A stretch of 64,000 nt of DNA. Source: Streptomyces sp. WMMB303 (GTDB lineage: Bacteria > Actinomycetota > Actinomycetes > Streptomycetales > Streptomycetaceae). This document shows, in pieces, positions 1 to 8,318 of the stretch (positions within the stretch are counted from its first letter, which is position 1; every line of letters starts with the position of its first letter). A program made the translations under genes and the position numbers. The stretch is from NCBI RefSeq assembly GCF_029351045.1, contig NZ_JARKIN010000001.1, positions 4,266,501 to 4,330,500 of the forward strand, written 5' to 3'. Under the pieces are notes generated by a model. It was not told the DNA's origin. It did not search any database and worked only from the letters and a program-made list of their open reading frames with translations.

Positions 1-320
1 TCCCGGGCGATCCCCTGGTCCCTGATCCGCGCGAGCAGCTCCCGGGTCCCCTCCAGGCGCTGCTGTTTGGCCTCCGGGGAGAGGTCGCCGTCGCCGATGT
101 CGTCGACCCGCCGGGAGAAGGCGTACAGCGCCGACATTGCCTGCCGTTCGGCCGCCGGGAGCAGCCGGATGCCGTAGGCGAAGTTGCGGGCCTGCTGTCC
201 GGTGACGGCCTCGCAGTAGCGGTAGGCGGCGATCACCTGCGGGTGGAGGTGCTGCACCGGCCCGGCCGGGGCCGGGTCCGCTCCGGTGGTCCTCGCGTTC
301 GTTCCCACCGTTCCGGTCAC
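1..320 (-). CDS. hpnD: HpnD, presqualene diphosphate synthase (partial, cut by window edge)
   Basis: The first ~106 residues of a trans-isoprenyl diphosphate synthase of the squalene/phytoene synthase family. HpnD condenses two farnesyl diphosphates to presqualene diphosphate in hopanoid synthesis. Seen: the first Asp-rich motif VDDIGDGD near residue 65, preceded by YAFSRR, which is typical of this family. The GTG start (318-320) overlaps the hpnC TGA (317-319) as GTGA, so the two are translationally coupled. The HpnD name rests on position after hpnC as much as on sequence. The C-terminal two thirds lie outside the window. Confidence 0.85.
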   Translation of the reverse strand, partial: MTGTVGTNARTTGADPAPAGPVQHLHPQVIAAYRYCEAVTGQQARNFAYGIRLLPAAERQAMSALYAFSRRVDDIGDGDLSPEAKQQRLEGTRELLARIRDQGIAR

Positions 321-1276
321 CCCTCTCCTCGCAGGCTCGCCCAGGACTCGCGCAGGACGCCGGCGGTACCGGCCCGGGGAGCCCCTGCCAGTACGTCGTA
401 GCGCGCGGAGCGCAGCGCGGCGGCCGCCGCGCGCCCGCCGCCGGTGAAGCCCGCGAGCAGCAGCCGGAGCCTGCCGCGCACGCTGCGCACCAGCGGCGTG
501 CCCTCGTCCAACAGGTCCAGGGCCCGCTCGGTCTCGTAGGCGATCAGGGCACGCACGGAGGCGTTCGCGGTCGGGGCCGCGAGGTCGGCCTCGGTGACCC
601 GGAAGCGGGCCATGTCCTCGGCCGGGAGGTAGATCCGGTCGCGGGCCAGGTCCTCGGCGACGTCCTGGAGGTGCTCGATGAGCTGGAGTCCGGTGCAGAC
701 CGCGTCCGAGTGGCGCACCCGTTCGGGTGTCGTGGTGCCGGTGAGGGCGAGGACGAGGCGGCCCACCGGGTTGGCGGACAGCTCGCAGTAGCCGAGCAGC
801 TCGCCGTAGGTGCTGTAGCGGCGGACCTTCTGGTCCTGCCTGTTGGCCTCGATCAGGGCGAGGAACGGCTCGGGGGTCAGGCCGTGGCGCCGGACGGTGG
901 GCACCAGGGCGCGCAGCAGTGGGTGGCCCGGCCCCGGGGCACGGGAGCGGCTGCGGTCCGCGGGCCGCGCGTGCGCCGTCGTCCCGCCCCAGGGCATGCC
1001 GTCGAACACCCGGTGCACGTCGGCCTCGAAGGCGTCGAGCATGGCGAGCGCGTCGTCGGCCCGTTCGGGTGCCAGGCCGAGCGAGGAGGCGTGTGCGGGC
1101 GCGGCGGCGCCCAGGTCGCCGTCGCCGATGTCGTCGACGAGGCGCGCGTACCCGTAGACGGCCATCAGGTCGTTCCGCCAGGCGCGGGGCAGGAAGCGGG
1201 GCGCCACCGGGAAGTTCTCCGCTTCGGCCTTGGAGAGCACCGCGCTCGCGTGCGCGTCCTCCTCCGGGGTCACCAC
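317..1276 (-). CDS. hpnC: HpnC, squalene synthase family protein (hydroxysqualene synthase)
   Basis: A 319-residue all-alpha prenyl synthase. In the HpnCDE route HpnC converts presqualene diphosphate to hydroxysqualene, which HpnE reduces to squalene for the hopene cyclase. Seen: N-terminal FPVAPRFLPRAWR, characteristic of HpnC, first Asp motif LVDDIGDGD near residue 47, and second motif QDVAEDLARDRIYLP near residue 205, carrying the Mg-diphosphate-binding Asp/Glu. Length is normal. It is the upstream gene of the hpnC-hpnD operon. The start could be either of two adjacent GTG codons (1276 or 1273). No squalene cyclase is in the window; it should lie to the left. Confidence 0.92.
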   Translation of the reverse strand: MVTPEEDAHASAVLSKAEAENFPVAPRFLPRAWRNDLMAVYGYARLVDDIGDGDLGAAAPAHASSLGLAPERADDALAMLDAFEADVHRVFDGMPWGGTTAHARPADRSRSRAPGPGHPLLRALVPTVRRHGLTPEPFLALIEANRQDQKVRRYSTYGELLGYCELSANPVGRLVLALTGTTTPERVRHSDAVCTGLQLIEHLQDVAEDLARDRIYLPAEDMARFRVTEADLAAPTANASVRALIAYETERALDLLDEGTPLVRSVRGRLRLLLAGFTGGGRAAAAALRSARYDVLAGAPRAGTAGVLRESWASLRGEG

Positions 1277-1616
1277 GTGCTGCCCATGGCCATTGCCGTC
1301 ACATCTCCGTTTCTACACCGCTGCACCAGAAGATCCTATTTCGGACACGCCGCACGCGCTGGCCTGCGGAAGCGGCCGTCGGTACAGGTGGGCCGATGCT
1401 CCGTTCGCCGGACTTACCGCGCATCAGCACCGAAACAGCTTACGCCGTACATCGACCATGCGTGCGAGGGGTGACGGCGCGCGGACGGGCTCCGGGCTGC
1501 CGCCGGGGCAGGCCCGGCCTGGAGCGGAGGATGCGGGCGCAGCCGCACGTGGCCGCGGCACCGGCCCGGCTCCGGAGGCCGGGCAGTCCGCCGTGCGGCT
1601 GCGGCACGGCCACCCT
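1277..1616. other. Intergenic region upstream of hpnC
   Basis: A 340-base gap between the tetR gene and hpnC, both on the minus strand. It must hold the hpn promoter. The only recognisable box is TAGGAT (minus strand, 1333-1338) in a locally AT-richer stretch at about 1295-1345, with no convincing -35 partner. The reading frames crossing it are shadows with no ribosome-binding site or recognisable domain. Confidence 0.4.
1590..1610 (-). terminator. Hairpin after the tetR gene
   Basis: A perfect 7-bp stem (1590-1596 with 1604-1610) and 7-base loop, seven bases past the stop of the TetR gene. It has no U-tract, as is usual in Streptomyces. Confidence 0.45.
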
Positions 1617-2336
1617 TCAGGAGGCGGCCAGTCCGGCGAGGATGTCGTACAGCACCCGGTCGATGACGTAGCCGGACTCCTCCTCGGTGAGGGTGTCCAG
1701 GGGGCCGTCGAGAAAGAGCATGGCCGTGCCGTGGACCATGGCCCAGGCACTCAGCTCGGCACCGGGCCGGCGGTCGGGGGTGATCAGGCCGACCGCGACC
1801 GCCTCGTCCAGGGTCTCGGTGAGCATGTCGAACGAGCGGGTGTCCCAGCCCGACGCACTGCCGGTCTCGACGACGGAGCCGTCCTCGGTGATGCCGACCT
1901 CGCCCAGGGCCTTGCGACAGAAGGCCGTACGGAAGAGGCCGGGCTCCTGTCTGGCGAAGCGGATGTAGCCGCGGCCCAGTGCCATCATCCGCTGCCTGGT
2001 GCCCTCCTGCCCCTCGCCGTGCGTCTCGCGCCCGCCCGCCTCCATGCAGGCGACCAGGCGCTGCTGGCCGTAGTCCTTGACCGCGCCCAGCAGGTCCCCG
2101 TGGCTGTCGAAGTGCCGGTAGGCGGCGGTGGCCGAGACGCCGACCTTGCGGGCGGCCGCGCGCAGCACCACGGCGTCCGGACCACCCTCGCCCGCCAGTT
2201 CGATGGCGGCCTGGATCAGCGCGTTACGCAGGTCCCCGTGGTGGTACCGGTCCTTGCCGCGGCCGCCCGCCGCCCTGCCGGATACCGCGGGGCCGCCCTT
2301 TGTTCCTCCGCCCGCCGCTTCGGTGTTCGCTCGCAT
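1617..2336 (-). CDS. TetR/AcrR family transcriptional regulator
   Basis: A 239-residue repressor. The N-terminal helix-turn-helix (about residues 40-85) includes RAAARKVGVSATAAYRHF, and the C-terminal half is the ligand and dimer domain (TetR_C_33/WHG-like). The ATG at 2334-2336 was chosen because the longer reading frame runs into the divergent promoter and loses coding character. It is divergent from the MMPL exporter at 2452, with a clean palindrome in between. By analogy with TetR-efflux pairs it probably represses the exporter and itself. The ligand is unknown. The hopanoid genes downstream on the same strand may be coincidental neighbours. Confidence 0.85.
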   Translation of the reverse strand: MRANTEAAGGGTKGGPAVSGRAAGGRGKDRYHHGDLRNALIQAAIELAGEGGPDAVVLRAAARKVGVSATAAYRHFDSHGDLLGAVKDYGQQRLVACMEAGGRETHGEGQEGTRQRMMALGRGYIRFARQEPGLFRTAFCRKALGEVGITEDGSVVETGSASGWDTRSFDMLTETLDEAVAVGLITPDRRPGAELSAWAMVHGTAMLFLDGPLDTLTEEESGYVIDRVLYDILAGLAAS

Positions 2337-2354
2337 ACTCCCATCCTGCCCGAT

Positions 2355-2376
2355 GTTGACAGGAATAACATTCCTG
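2355..2376. promoter_or_regulatory. Candidate TetR operator overlapping the exporter promoter
   Basis: AGGAAT (2361-2366) and ATTCCT (2370-2375) form a perfect inverted repeat with a 3-base centre. They sit directly against a consensus TTGACA -35 box (2356-2361) reading towards the exporter, so a bound repressor would block that promoter. A second ATGTTGAC-like sequence lies at about 2386-2393. The -10 is not obvious. Confidence 0.55.
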
Positions 2377-2451
2377 GCATCCTCTATGTTGACGCCGTGA
2401 ACATCTCTGCGGCGCCGACTTCCTCTTCCACTGCGCTCCCCGGGGGACGAC

Positions 2452-4686
2452 GTGCTCGACCGCATAGCAGACCTGACCTACCGCAGAGCACGGACCGTGC
2501 TCCTGCTCGCCCTGCCGGCCGTGGTGGCCCTGGCCGCCGTCGGCTTCGGCGCCTTCGGCAAACTCCAGGGCGGCGGATTCGACGACCCCGACTCGCCCTC
2601 CTCGCGCGCCGCCGCGCTGATCGACGAGAAGTTCCACGGCGAGGACAACCTGGTCCTCCTCGTCCGCGCCAAGGGCGGCGACCTCGACGCGCCCGCCGCC
2701 GAGCAGGCGGGCCGGAAGCTGACCCGCGGACTGCGCGACGAGCCCGGCGTCTCGCAGGTGGCCTCCTACTGGGCACCCGGCGGGGCGGCGCTCACCTCCC
2801 GCGACGGCGCACAGGCCCTGGTCCTCGCGCACATGGACGAGAACGACACCGAGCGGATCACCGAGGTGACCGAAGCGTGGAGCGGCGACCGCGGCGCGGT
2901 CACGGTCCGCGCGGGCGGCGGGGCCGCCCTGAACGAGCAGGTCAATGCGCAGGTCTCCGAGGACCTCGCGCTGGCCGAGGGGATCGCCGTACCCGTGACC
3001 CTGGTCCTGCTCATCCTCGCCTTCGGCAGCGTCGTCGCAGCGCTGCTGCCGCTGGCCATCGGACTGGTGGCGATCCTGGGCACGTTCGCGGAGCTGTACG
3101 TCCTCGGCAGCGTCACGGACGTCTCGGTCTTCGCGGTCAACCTCACCACCGCACTCGGACTCGGCCTGGGCATCGACTACGGGCTGCTGCTCGTCAGCCG
3201 CTTCCGCGAGCGGCTCGGTGCCGGTGACGACACGGCGCAGGCACTTCGCACCACCGTCCGCACGGCGGGGCGTACCGTGCTCTTCTCCGCCTCGACCGTC
3301 GTGGCGGCCCTCGCCGCCCTGCTGCTCTTCCCGCCGTTCTTCCTGCGCTCCTTCGCCTACGCGGGCATCGGAGTGGTGGCGATCGCCGCGATCGCCGCGC
3401 TGTTCCTGGTCCCGGCGCTGCTGGCGGTGCTCGGGCACCGCGTGAACAACGGGCGGCTGCCGTGGGCGGACGCGGTACGCAAGCCGGAGGCTCCGCTGTG
3501 GGGCCGGATGGCCCGCACCGTGATGCGGCGGCCGGCGCTGACCGCACTGCCGGTGCTGGCCGTGCTGCTGCTGGCCGCGAGCCCGCTGCTGGGCGCCACC
3601 TTCGGTACGCCGGACACTCGGGTGCTGCCCGAGAGCGCGGAGAGCCGCCAGGTCTCCACAGCCCTGCAGCAGGACTTCGCGGGCAACGACGCGGCGGGCA
3701 TCTCGGTGGTCACCCGGGGCCGCGCCGACGCGCAGGCCGTGGACGCGTATGCCGCACGCCTCTCCCGGCTGGAGGGCGTCACCCGCGTCCAGGCGGCGAC
3801 GGGCACCTACGCACAGGGCCGCGCGGTGCGCGGTCCCGGACAGGCGGGCCCCGCCTTCGCGCAGGACGGCGTCCACCGGCTGTCCGTCACCTCGCGCCTG
3901 ACCCCGGCCTCGGGACCTGCGCAGGACCTGGTGCGGGAGATCCGCGGAACGGCCGGGCCGGGCGGCACGGAGACGCTGGTGGGTGGCCAGGACGCACAGC
4001 TGATCGACTCCAAGGCCGCCATCGCCGACAAGCTGCCCGCCGCCGTGGCCTGGGTGATCGGCTCCACCTTCGTCCTGCTGTTCCTGTTCACCGGCAGTGT
4101 CCTGCAGCCGTTGCGCGCCCTGCTGCTCAACGCGGTCAGCCTGACCGCCTCGATCGGGGCGATGGTGTGGATCTTCCAGGACGGCCACCTCTCCTCGCTG
4201 CTGGGCTTCACCGCGATGCCGATGGACACCTCCATGACGGTGCTGATGTTCTGCATCGTCTTCGGCCTCTCCATGGACTACGAGGTCTTCGTCACCAGCC
4301 GCATCAAGGAACTGCACGATGCCGGCGCCGACCACCGCGAGGCGGTGACCGGCGGCCTCTCGCGCACCGGGCGGATCGTGACCATGGCGGCGGGGCTGCT
4401 GGCGGTCAGCTTCTTCGCCTTCGCCACCAGCAAGGTCTCCTTCATCCAGATGTTCGGCCTCGGCAGCGGCCTGGCCATCCTGATCGACGCGGTCGCGGTG
4501 CGCGGCGTGCTGGTGCCCGCCGCGATGCGGCTGCTGGGGCGCTCGGCCTGGTACGCGCCGGGCCCGCTGCGGCGGCTGCACGCCAAGGTGGGCCTGAGCG
4601 AGGCCGCGGACGAGCCCGAAGCGGCCGTACCGCACCACGAGGAGCCCGGCGGGCGGCAGCCGGAGCCGACCCGCACCGGGGGGTGA
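2452..4686 (+). CDS. MMPL family transporter (RND superfamily)
   Basis: A 744-residue inner-membrane exporter with the MMPL layout: one transmembrane helix near residues 12-32, an extracellular domain, five helices (about 175-330), then the same arrangement repeated (helix about 365-385, domain, five helices about 530-700). The proton-relay signatures GLGIDYGLL (about 240) and FGLSMDYEVF (about 604) are both intact. The start is GTG. MMPL proteins move lipids, siderophores or drugs, and HpnN-type relatives move hopanoids. Because the neighbours are hpnC/hpnD, hopanoid export is possible, but the separate promoter and TetR partner fit an inducible drug or lipid exporter equally well. Confidence 0.9.
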   Translation: MLDRIADLTYRRARTVLLLALPAVVALAAVGFGAFGKLQGGGFDDPDSPSSRAAALIDEKFHGEDNLVLLVRAKGGDLDAPAAEQAGRKLTRGLRDEPGVSQVASYWAPGGAALTSRDGAQALVLAHMDENDTERITEVTEAWSGDRGAVTVRAGGGAALNEQVNAQVSEDLALAEGIAVPVTLVLLILAFGSVVAALLPLAIGLVAILGTFAELYVLGSVTDVSVFAVNLTTALGLGLGIDYGLLLVSRFRERLGAGDDTAQALRTTVRTAGRTVLFSASTVVAALAALLLFPPFFLRSFAYAGIGVVAIAAIAALFLVPALLAVLGHRVNNGRLPWADAVRKPEAPLWGRMARTVMRRPALTALPVLAVLLLAASPLLGATFGTPDTRVLPESAESRQVSTALQQDFAGNDAAGISVVTRGRADAQAVDAYAARLSRLEGVTRVQAATGTYAQGRAVRGPGQAGPAFAQDGVHRLSVTSRLTPASGPAQDLVREIRGTAGPGGTETLVGGQDAQLIDSKAAIADKLPAAVAWVIGSTFVLLFLFTGSVLQPLRALLLNAVSLTASIGAMVWIFQDGHLSSLLGFTAMPMDTSMTVLMFCIVFGLSMDYEVFVTSRIKELHDAGADHREAVTGGLSRTGRIVTMAAGLLAVSFFAFATSKVSFIQMFGLGSGLAILIDAVAVRGVLVPAAMRLLGRSAWYAPGPLRRLHAKVGLSEAADEPEAAVPHHEEPGGRQPEPTRTGG

Positions 4687-4704
4687 CCCGCGGCTGAGCA
4701 CAGC

Positions 4705-4756
4705 GCAGCGGCAGCCCCCGTACCCGGTAGGCACCGGGTACGGGGGCCGCTGCTGC
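4705..4756. terminator. Strong bidirectional terminator hairpin
   Basis: A near-perfect inverted repeat with 24-base arms (4705-4728 and 4733-4756) with one mismatched position and a 4-base loop. It lies between the convergent MMPL gene and the ABC-transporter ATPase, so it can end both transcripts. Confidence 0.85.
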
Positions 4757-4803
4757 GGGAGCCGGCGCCCGGCGGGGCGGAGGCCCGCCGGGCAGTGCTC
4801 CGC

Positions 4804-5643
4804 CTACTTGCTGGTGAACTTCTCGTACTCCTTGAGGACCTCTTCGGTGGGGCCGTCGAGCAGCAGTTCGCCCTTCTCCAGCCACAGCACCCGCTCGCAC
4901 GTGTCGCGGATGGACTTGTTGTTGTGGCTGACGAGGAAGACCGTGCCGGCGTCCTTGCGCAGCTCACGGATACGGGCCTCGGAGCGCTTCTGGAACCTCT
5001 TGTCGCCGGTGGCCAGCGCCTCGTCGATCATGAGGACGTCGTGGTTCTTGGCCGCCGCGATGGAGAAGCGCAGCCGCGCGGCCATGCCGGAGGAGTAGGT
5101 CCGCATCGGGAGGGTGATGAAGTCGCCCTTCTCATTGATCCCGGAGAAGTCGACGATGCCCTGGTAGCGGCGGTGGATCTCCTCCCGCGACATCCCCATC
5201 GCCAGGCCGCCGAGGACGACGTTCCGCTCCCCGGTCAGGTCGTTCATCATGGCCGCGTTGACCCCCAGCAGCGAGGGCTGGCCGTCGGTGTAGACCTTGC
5301 CGCTCTCCGCGGGCAGCAGCCCCGCGATGGCCTTGAGCAGCGTGGACTTGCCCGAGCCGTTGGAGCCGATGAGGCCGATGGCCTGGCCCCGGTAGGCGGT
5401 GAAGCTGACGCCCCGCACCGCGTGCACCTCGCGCATCCCACCGCCCGGCTTGCGGCGCACGATGCGGTTGAGGGCCGCGGTGGCGCTGCCCTTCCCCTTG
5501 GAGCCGCCGTAGACGCGGTAGACGATGTGCAGGTCCTCGGCGATGACGGTCGGCACCCAGGGGCCGGGCGTCTGCTCCGCCTCGACCTCGGTCTTGGTGT
5601 CGACGGATGCTCCGCTCTGCTCGGTCTGCTCAGCCACGGCCAT
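4804..5643 (-). CDS. ABC transporter ATP-binding protein, TagH/polysaccharide-export type
   Basis: A 279-residue ATPase partner of the permease just upstream. Seen: Walker A GSNGSGKST (93-101), the shortened TagH-type signature YSSGMAARL, Walker B VLMIDEAL and the switch-region LVSHNN. These belong to the TagH/RfbB/Wzt branch that exports teichoic acids and O-antigen-like polymers. The ATG (5641-5643) has a GGAGGAG ribosome-binding site and lies 14 bases inside the permease gene. There is no Wzt-like C-terminal carbohydrate-binding domain. It is the last gene of the seven-gene operon and presumably powers export of the polymer or lipid-linked product made by the upstream enzymes. Confidence 0.9.
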   Translation of the reverse strand: MAVAEQTEQSGASVDTKTEVEAEQTPGPWVPTVIAEDLHIVYRVYGGSKGKGSATAALNRIVRRKPGGGMREVHAVRGVSFTAYRGQAIGLIGSNGSGKSTLLKAIAGLLPAESGKVYTDGQPSLLGVNAAMMNDLTGERNVVLGGLAMGMSREEIHRRYQGIVDFSGINEKGDFITLPMRTYSSGMAARLRFSIAAAKNHDVLMIDEALATGDKRFQKRSEARIRELRKDAGTVFLVSHNNKSIRDTCERVLWLEKGELLLDGPTEEVLKEYEKFTSK

Positions 5644-6583
5644 AACGCTCCTCCGCCTTCCAGAAGAAAACAAATCCACCGATGCCCGCTACCACTGCCC
5701 AGCCCAGCGCGAGCGCCCAGACGTGTGGCGGCAGCTGAGCTCCGGGGTACTCCTCGATGAAGGCGAACCGCATCAGGTCCATGTAGACGGCGGCCGGGTT
5801 GGCCTGCAGCAGATCGGTCAGCCAGAGCGGGGCGTCGGCCCGCTTGTCCAGCATGTACTTGAGCGGGAACATCACTCCGGACGCGTACATCCACGTCCGG
5901 GTGATGAAGGGCATGAGCTGCGCGAGGTCGGGGGTCTTGCTGCCGAGCCGGGCCAGGACGAGCGCGAGACCGGTATTGAAGACGAACTGGAAGGCCAGCG
6001 TCGGAATGATCAGCAGCCAGGACAACCGTGGCAGCTCACCGAACCCGATCAGGATGACGACCAGCACGATCATCGAGTACAGGAGCTGCTGCAGCTGCTG
6101 CAGCGCCACCGAGATCGGCAGCGCGGCGCGCGGGAAGTGCAGCGCGCGCACCAGCCCGAGGTTCGAGGAGATCGCCCGCACTCCGTTGAGCACCGAGGTC
6201 TGGGTGAAGGTGAAGACGAACACCCCGGTGATCAGGAACGGGACGTAGTTCTCCTTGCCGCCCGGGGTGCCGTCCCGGCCCCCCAGCAGCACGCCGAAGA
6301 TGAAGTAGTAGACGGCCGCGTTCAGCAGCGGCGTGGCGACCTGCCACAACTGGCCCAGCTTCGCCTGGCTGTACTGTGCCGTCAGCTTCGCCCGGGAGAA
6401 GGCGAGAATGAAGTGCCGCCGTGCCCAGAGCTGCCGTACGTAGTCGGGCAGCGAAGGGCGCGCTCCGCTGACCGACAGCCCGTACTTGGCCGCGAGTTCG
6501 GCCGGAGCCAGCCGGTCGTCCAGAGACGGCGGAGGCAGTACGCCGACCGACTTGTCGGCACTGTCGTGGGTTTTCTCGCTCAC
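5630..6583 (-). CDS. ABC transporter permease, TagG/ABC-2 polysaccharide-export type
   Basis: A 317-residue ABC2_membrane permease. After ~55 cytosolic residues there are six hydrophobic helices. Features of the O-antigen/teichoic-acid permease family are visible: FSRAKLTAQYSQAKLGQLW, an amphipathic stretch before helix 1, and a late MFPLKYMLDKR loop. The GTG start (6581-6583) was chosen because the longer frame runs back into the glycosyltransferase gene; 65 bases separate the two. It forms the membrane channel with the downstream ATPase. The likely substrate is an undecaprenyl- or lipid-linked glycopolymer. Confidence 0.88.
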   Translation of the reverse strand: MSEKTHDSADKSVGVLPPPSLDDRLAPAELAAKYGLSVSGARPSLPDYVRQLWARRHFILAFSRAKLTAQYSQAKLGQLWQVATPLLNAAVYYFIFGVLLGGRDGTPGGKENYVPFLITGVFVFTFTQTSVLNGVRAISSNLGLVRALHFPRAALPISVALQQLQQLLYSMIVLVVILIGFGELPRLSWLLIIPTLAFQFVFNTGLALVLARLGSKTPDLAQLMPFITRTWMYASGVMFPLKYMLDKRADAPLWLTDLLQANPAAVYMDLMRFAFIEEYPGAQLPPHVWALALGWAVVAGIGGFVFFWKAEERYGRG

Positions 6584-6648
6584 GTTGGAAACTTTCGTCC
6601 TCACACTGCGCAAGTGGATCCGGGGCTGATACTCGCAGGAAGAGCTTG

Positions 6649-7542
6649 TCAGATCACGGGTGGGCGTCCCAGCCGCGTCAGACGCCATACCGTACGCCAC
6701 CGCATCGGCCTGCGGCTGCCCGCGGGTGTGGTCCAGCCCTCCTTGAATCCGCCCAGCCAGGCGCGCAGCGCGGGCATGGAGGGGCGGCGGGCGAGCGTCA
6801 GCAGCAGCCATACGGTCAGGTACACGGGGACCAGCAGCGCGGGCAGGTTGCGGCGCGCGAGCCAGACGCGGTTACGGGCCACCATCCGGTGGTAGACCGC
6901 GTGCCTGCTGGGGGCCGTGGTCGGGTGGTGCAGCACCATGTCGGCGCGGTACTCGATGCCCCAGCCGGCGTCCAGGGCGCGCCAAGCCAGGTCGGTCTCC
7001 TCGTGGGCGTAGAAGAACTCGTCCGGCAGTCCGCCGACTTCCGCCAGCACCCGGGTGCGCACGGCGTTGGCGCCGCCCAGGAAGGTGGTGACCTTGGAGG
7101 AGCGCAGCGGGTCGGAGGCGCGCAGCCGGGGCACGTGCCGGCGCTGGGTGACGCCGGTGTCCGGGTCGGCGATGCGGAAGGTGATGATGCCCAGTCCCGG
7201 GTCGGCCTCGAACGCCTCGCGCACCAGTTCGGCCGTGTCGGTGGAGGGCAGCAGCCCGTCGTCGTCCAGGAAGAGCAGCGCGTCCACCTCGCCACCCGAC
7301 GACCCGAAAGCCTCGATACCGACATTCCGCCCACCGGGGATGCCGAGATTTTCCGGAAGCTCGACCTTCCGTACACCGTCCGGCAGCGCGGGCAACGGAG
7401 CACCGTTACCCACCACGACGACCTCGACCGGTTCGCCCTCCTGATCGGCGACCGACCGCAGCAGCGCGCGCAGCTCCTCGGGACGGTTGCCCATCGTGAG
7501 CACGACGGCACCCAGACGCATCGCCTTCCCGCCCCCCGTCAC
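6649..7542 (-). CDS. Family 2 glycosyltransferase
   Basis: A 297-residue GT-A fold glycosyltransferase. Seen: N-terminal VVLTMGNRPEELRALL, the metal-binding DDD in LFLDDDGLLPS near residue 95, a GGANAV acceptor loop, and the catalytic ED-type motif HEETDLAWRAL near 185. A hydrophobic C-terminal helix (about 225-250) suggests membrane association, as in rhamnosyl- and galactofuranosyl-transferase-like enzymes. The start overlaps the previous gene's stop as GTGA. It is the only glycosyltransferase in the operon, so any glycan built here is simple or uses glycosyltransferases encoded elsewhere. The donor sugar cannot be told from sequence. Confidence 0.88.
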   Translation of the reverse strand: MTGGGKAMRLGAVVLTMGNRPEELRALLRSVADQEGEPVEVVVVGNGAPLPALPDGVRKVELPENLGIPGGRNVGIEAFGSSGGEVDALLFLDDDGLLPSTDTAELVREAFEADPGLGIITFRIADPDTGVTQRRHVPRLRASDPLRSSKVTTFLGGANAVRTRVLAEVGGLPDEFFYAHEETDLAWRALDAGWGIEYRADMVLHHPTTAPSRHAVYHRMVARNRVWLARRNLPALLVPVYLTVWLLLTLARRPSMPALRAWLGGFKEGWTTPAGSRRPMRWRTVWRLTRLGRPPVI

Positions 7543-8318
7543 TTCAGCCTGCTCGAGGCCAGGATGGACACCAGGTGCAGCAGCGTCTGGAGCACCGCGA
7601 TGGCGGCGAGGACCGCGACACCGAGCCGGGTGAAGAACAGGTCACCCCGGATCTGGTCCACGATCGCGACCACCAGGATCAGCAGCGACGCCTCGATCCC
7701 CAGCACCAGCCGGTGGAACTTGAGCGCGGCCGCCGCCCGGCGCGCCAGCGCGAGCCCCGAGGAGCGCGGCTCGGCGGCCGACTCCTGGACCGGCGGCAGC
7801 CCGCCCTGATGCCGGGCGACCCCGACCAGGTCGGACTCCGCCTTGATCAGGATGGCGCCGAGCGCGGCCAGCGTGCCCAGGAAGGCCCACAGCCAGTCGA
7901 TCCGGCCGCCGCCCCACAGGTCGGCGGCACGCAACCCGAAACCGACCAGCACCGCGGCGTCGCACAGATAGGCACCGACCCGGTCCAGGTACACCCCGCC
8001 CAGCGAGAACTGCTGCTTCCAGCGGGCCACCTCCCCGTCGACGCAGTCCAGCAGCAGGTAGAGCTGGACCATCACCACGCCCAGGACCGCGCCGGCGACG
8101 CCCGGGACCAGCAGGGCGGGCAGCGCCAGCACCCCGGCGAGGGTCATCACGTAGGTGAGCTGGTTGGGGGTGATCCGGGTGTTCACCAGGTGCCGGTCGA
8201 TGCGCAGCGAGAGCTCGCGCATGTAGAGCCGGCCCGCCCAGTGCTCGCCGCTCCGCCGGTCCTTCACCCCGGCGGGGTGAACGACCGGCCGGAGCTCAGC
8301 TACCGATGGTTTGTGCAT
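7539..8318 (-). CDS. CDP-alcohol phosphatidyltransferase family protein with altered D4 position
   Basis: A 259-residue integral membrane enzyme with about six helices. Family members transfer a phospho-alcohol group from a CDP-linked donor to a hydroxyl acceptor. The signature is nearly complete: D91-x2-D94-G95-x2-A98-R99, then G108-x3-D112. Three residues later, where the fourth Asp is expected, residue 116 is Ala (YLDRVGAYLCD). D4 is the proposed general base, so the chemistry or role may differ, although a D120 follows. The ATG lies 23 bases inside the dehydrogenase gene. The second family member in the operon has all four Asp. Confidence 0.87.
   Translation of the reverse strand: MHKPSVAELRPVVHPAGVKDRRSGEHWAGRLYMRELSLRIDRHLVNTRITPNQLTYVMTLAGVLALPALLVPGVAGAVLGVVMVQLYLLLDCVDGEVARWKQQFSLGGVYLDRVGAYLCDAAVLVGFGLRAADLWGGGRIDWLWAFLGTLAALGAILIKAESDLVGVARHQGGLPPVQESAAEPRSSGLALARRAAAALKFHRLVLGIEASLLILVVAIVDQIRGDLFFTRLGVAVLAAIAVLQTLLHLVSILASSRLK

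Noticed and set aside
4804..6583. The ABC genes as a drug exporter
   Set aside because: The permease and ATPase have the TagG/TagH-type layout (amphipathic N-terminus, shortened signature) and share an operon with polymer-type enzymes, so polymer export is more likely.
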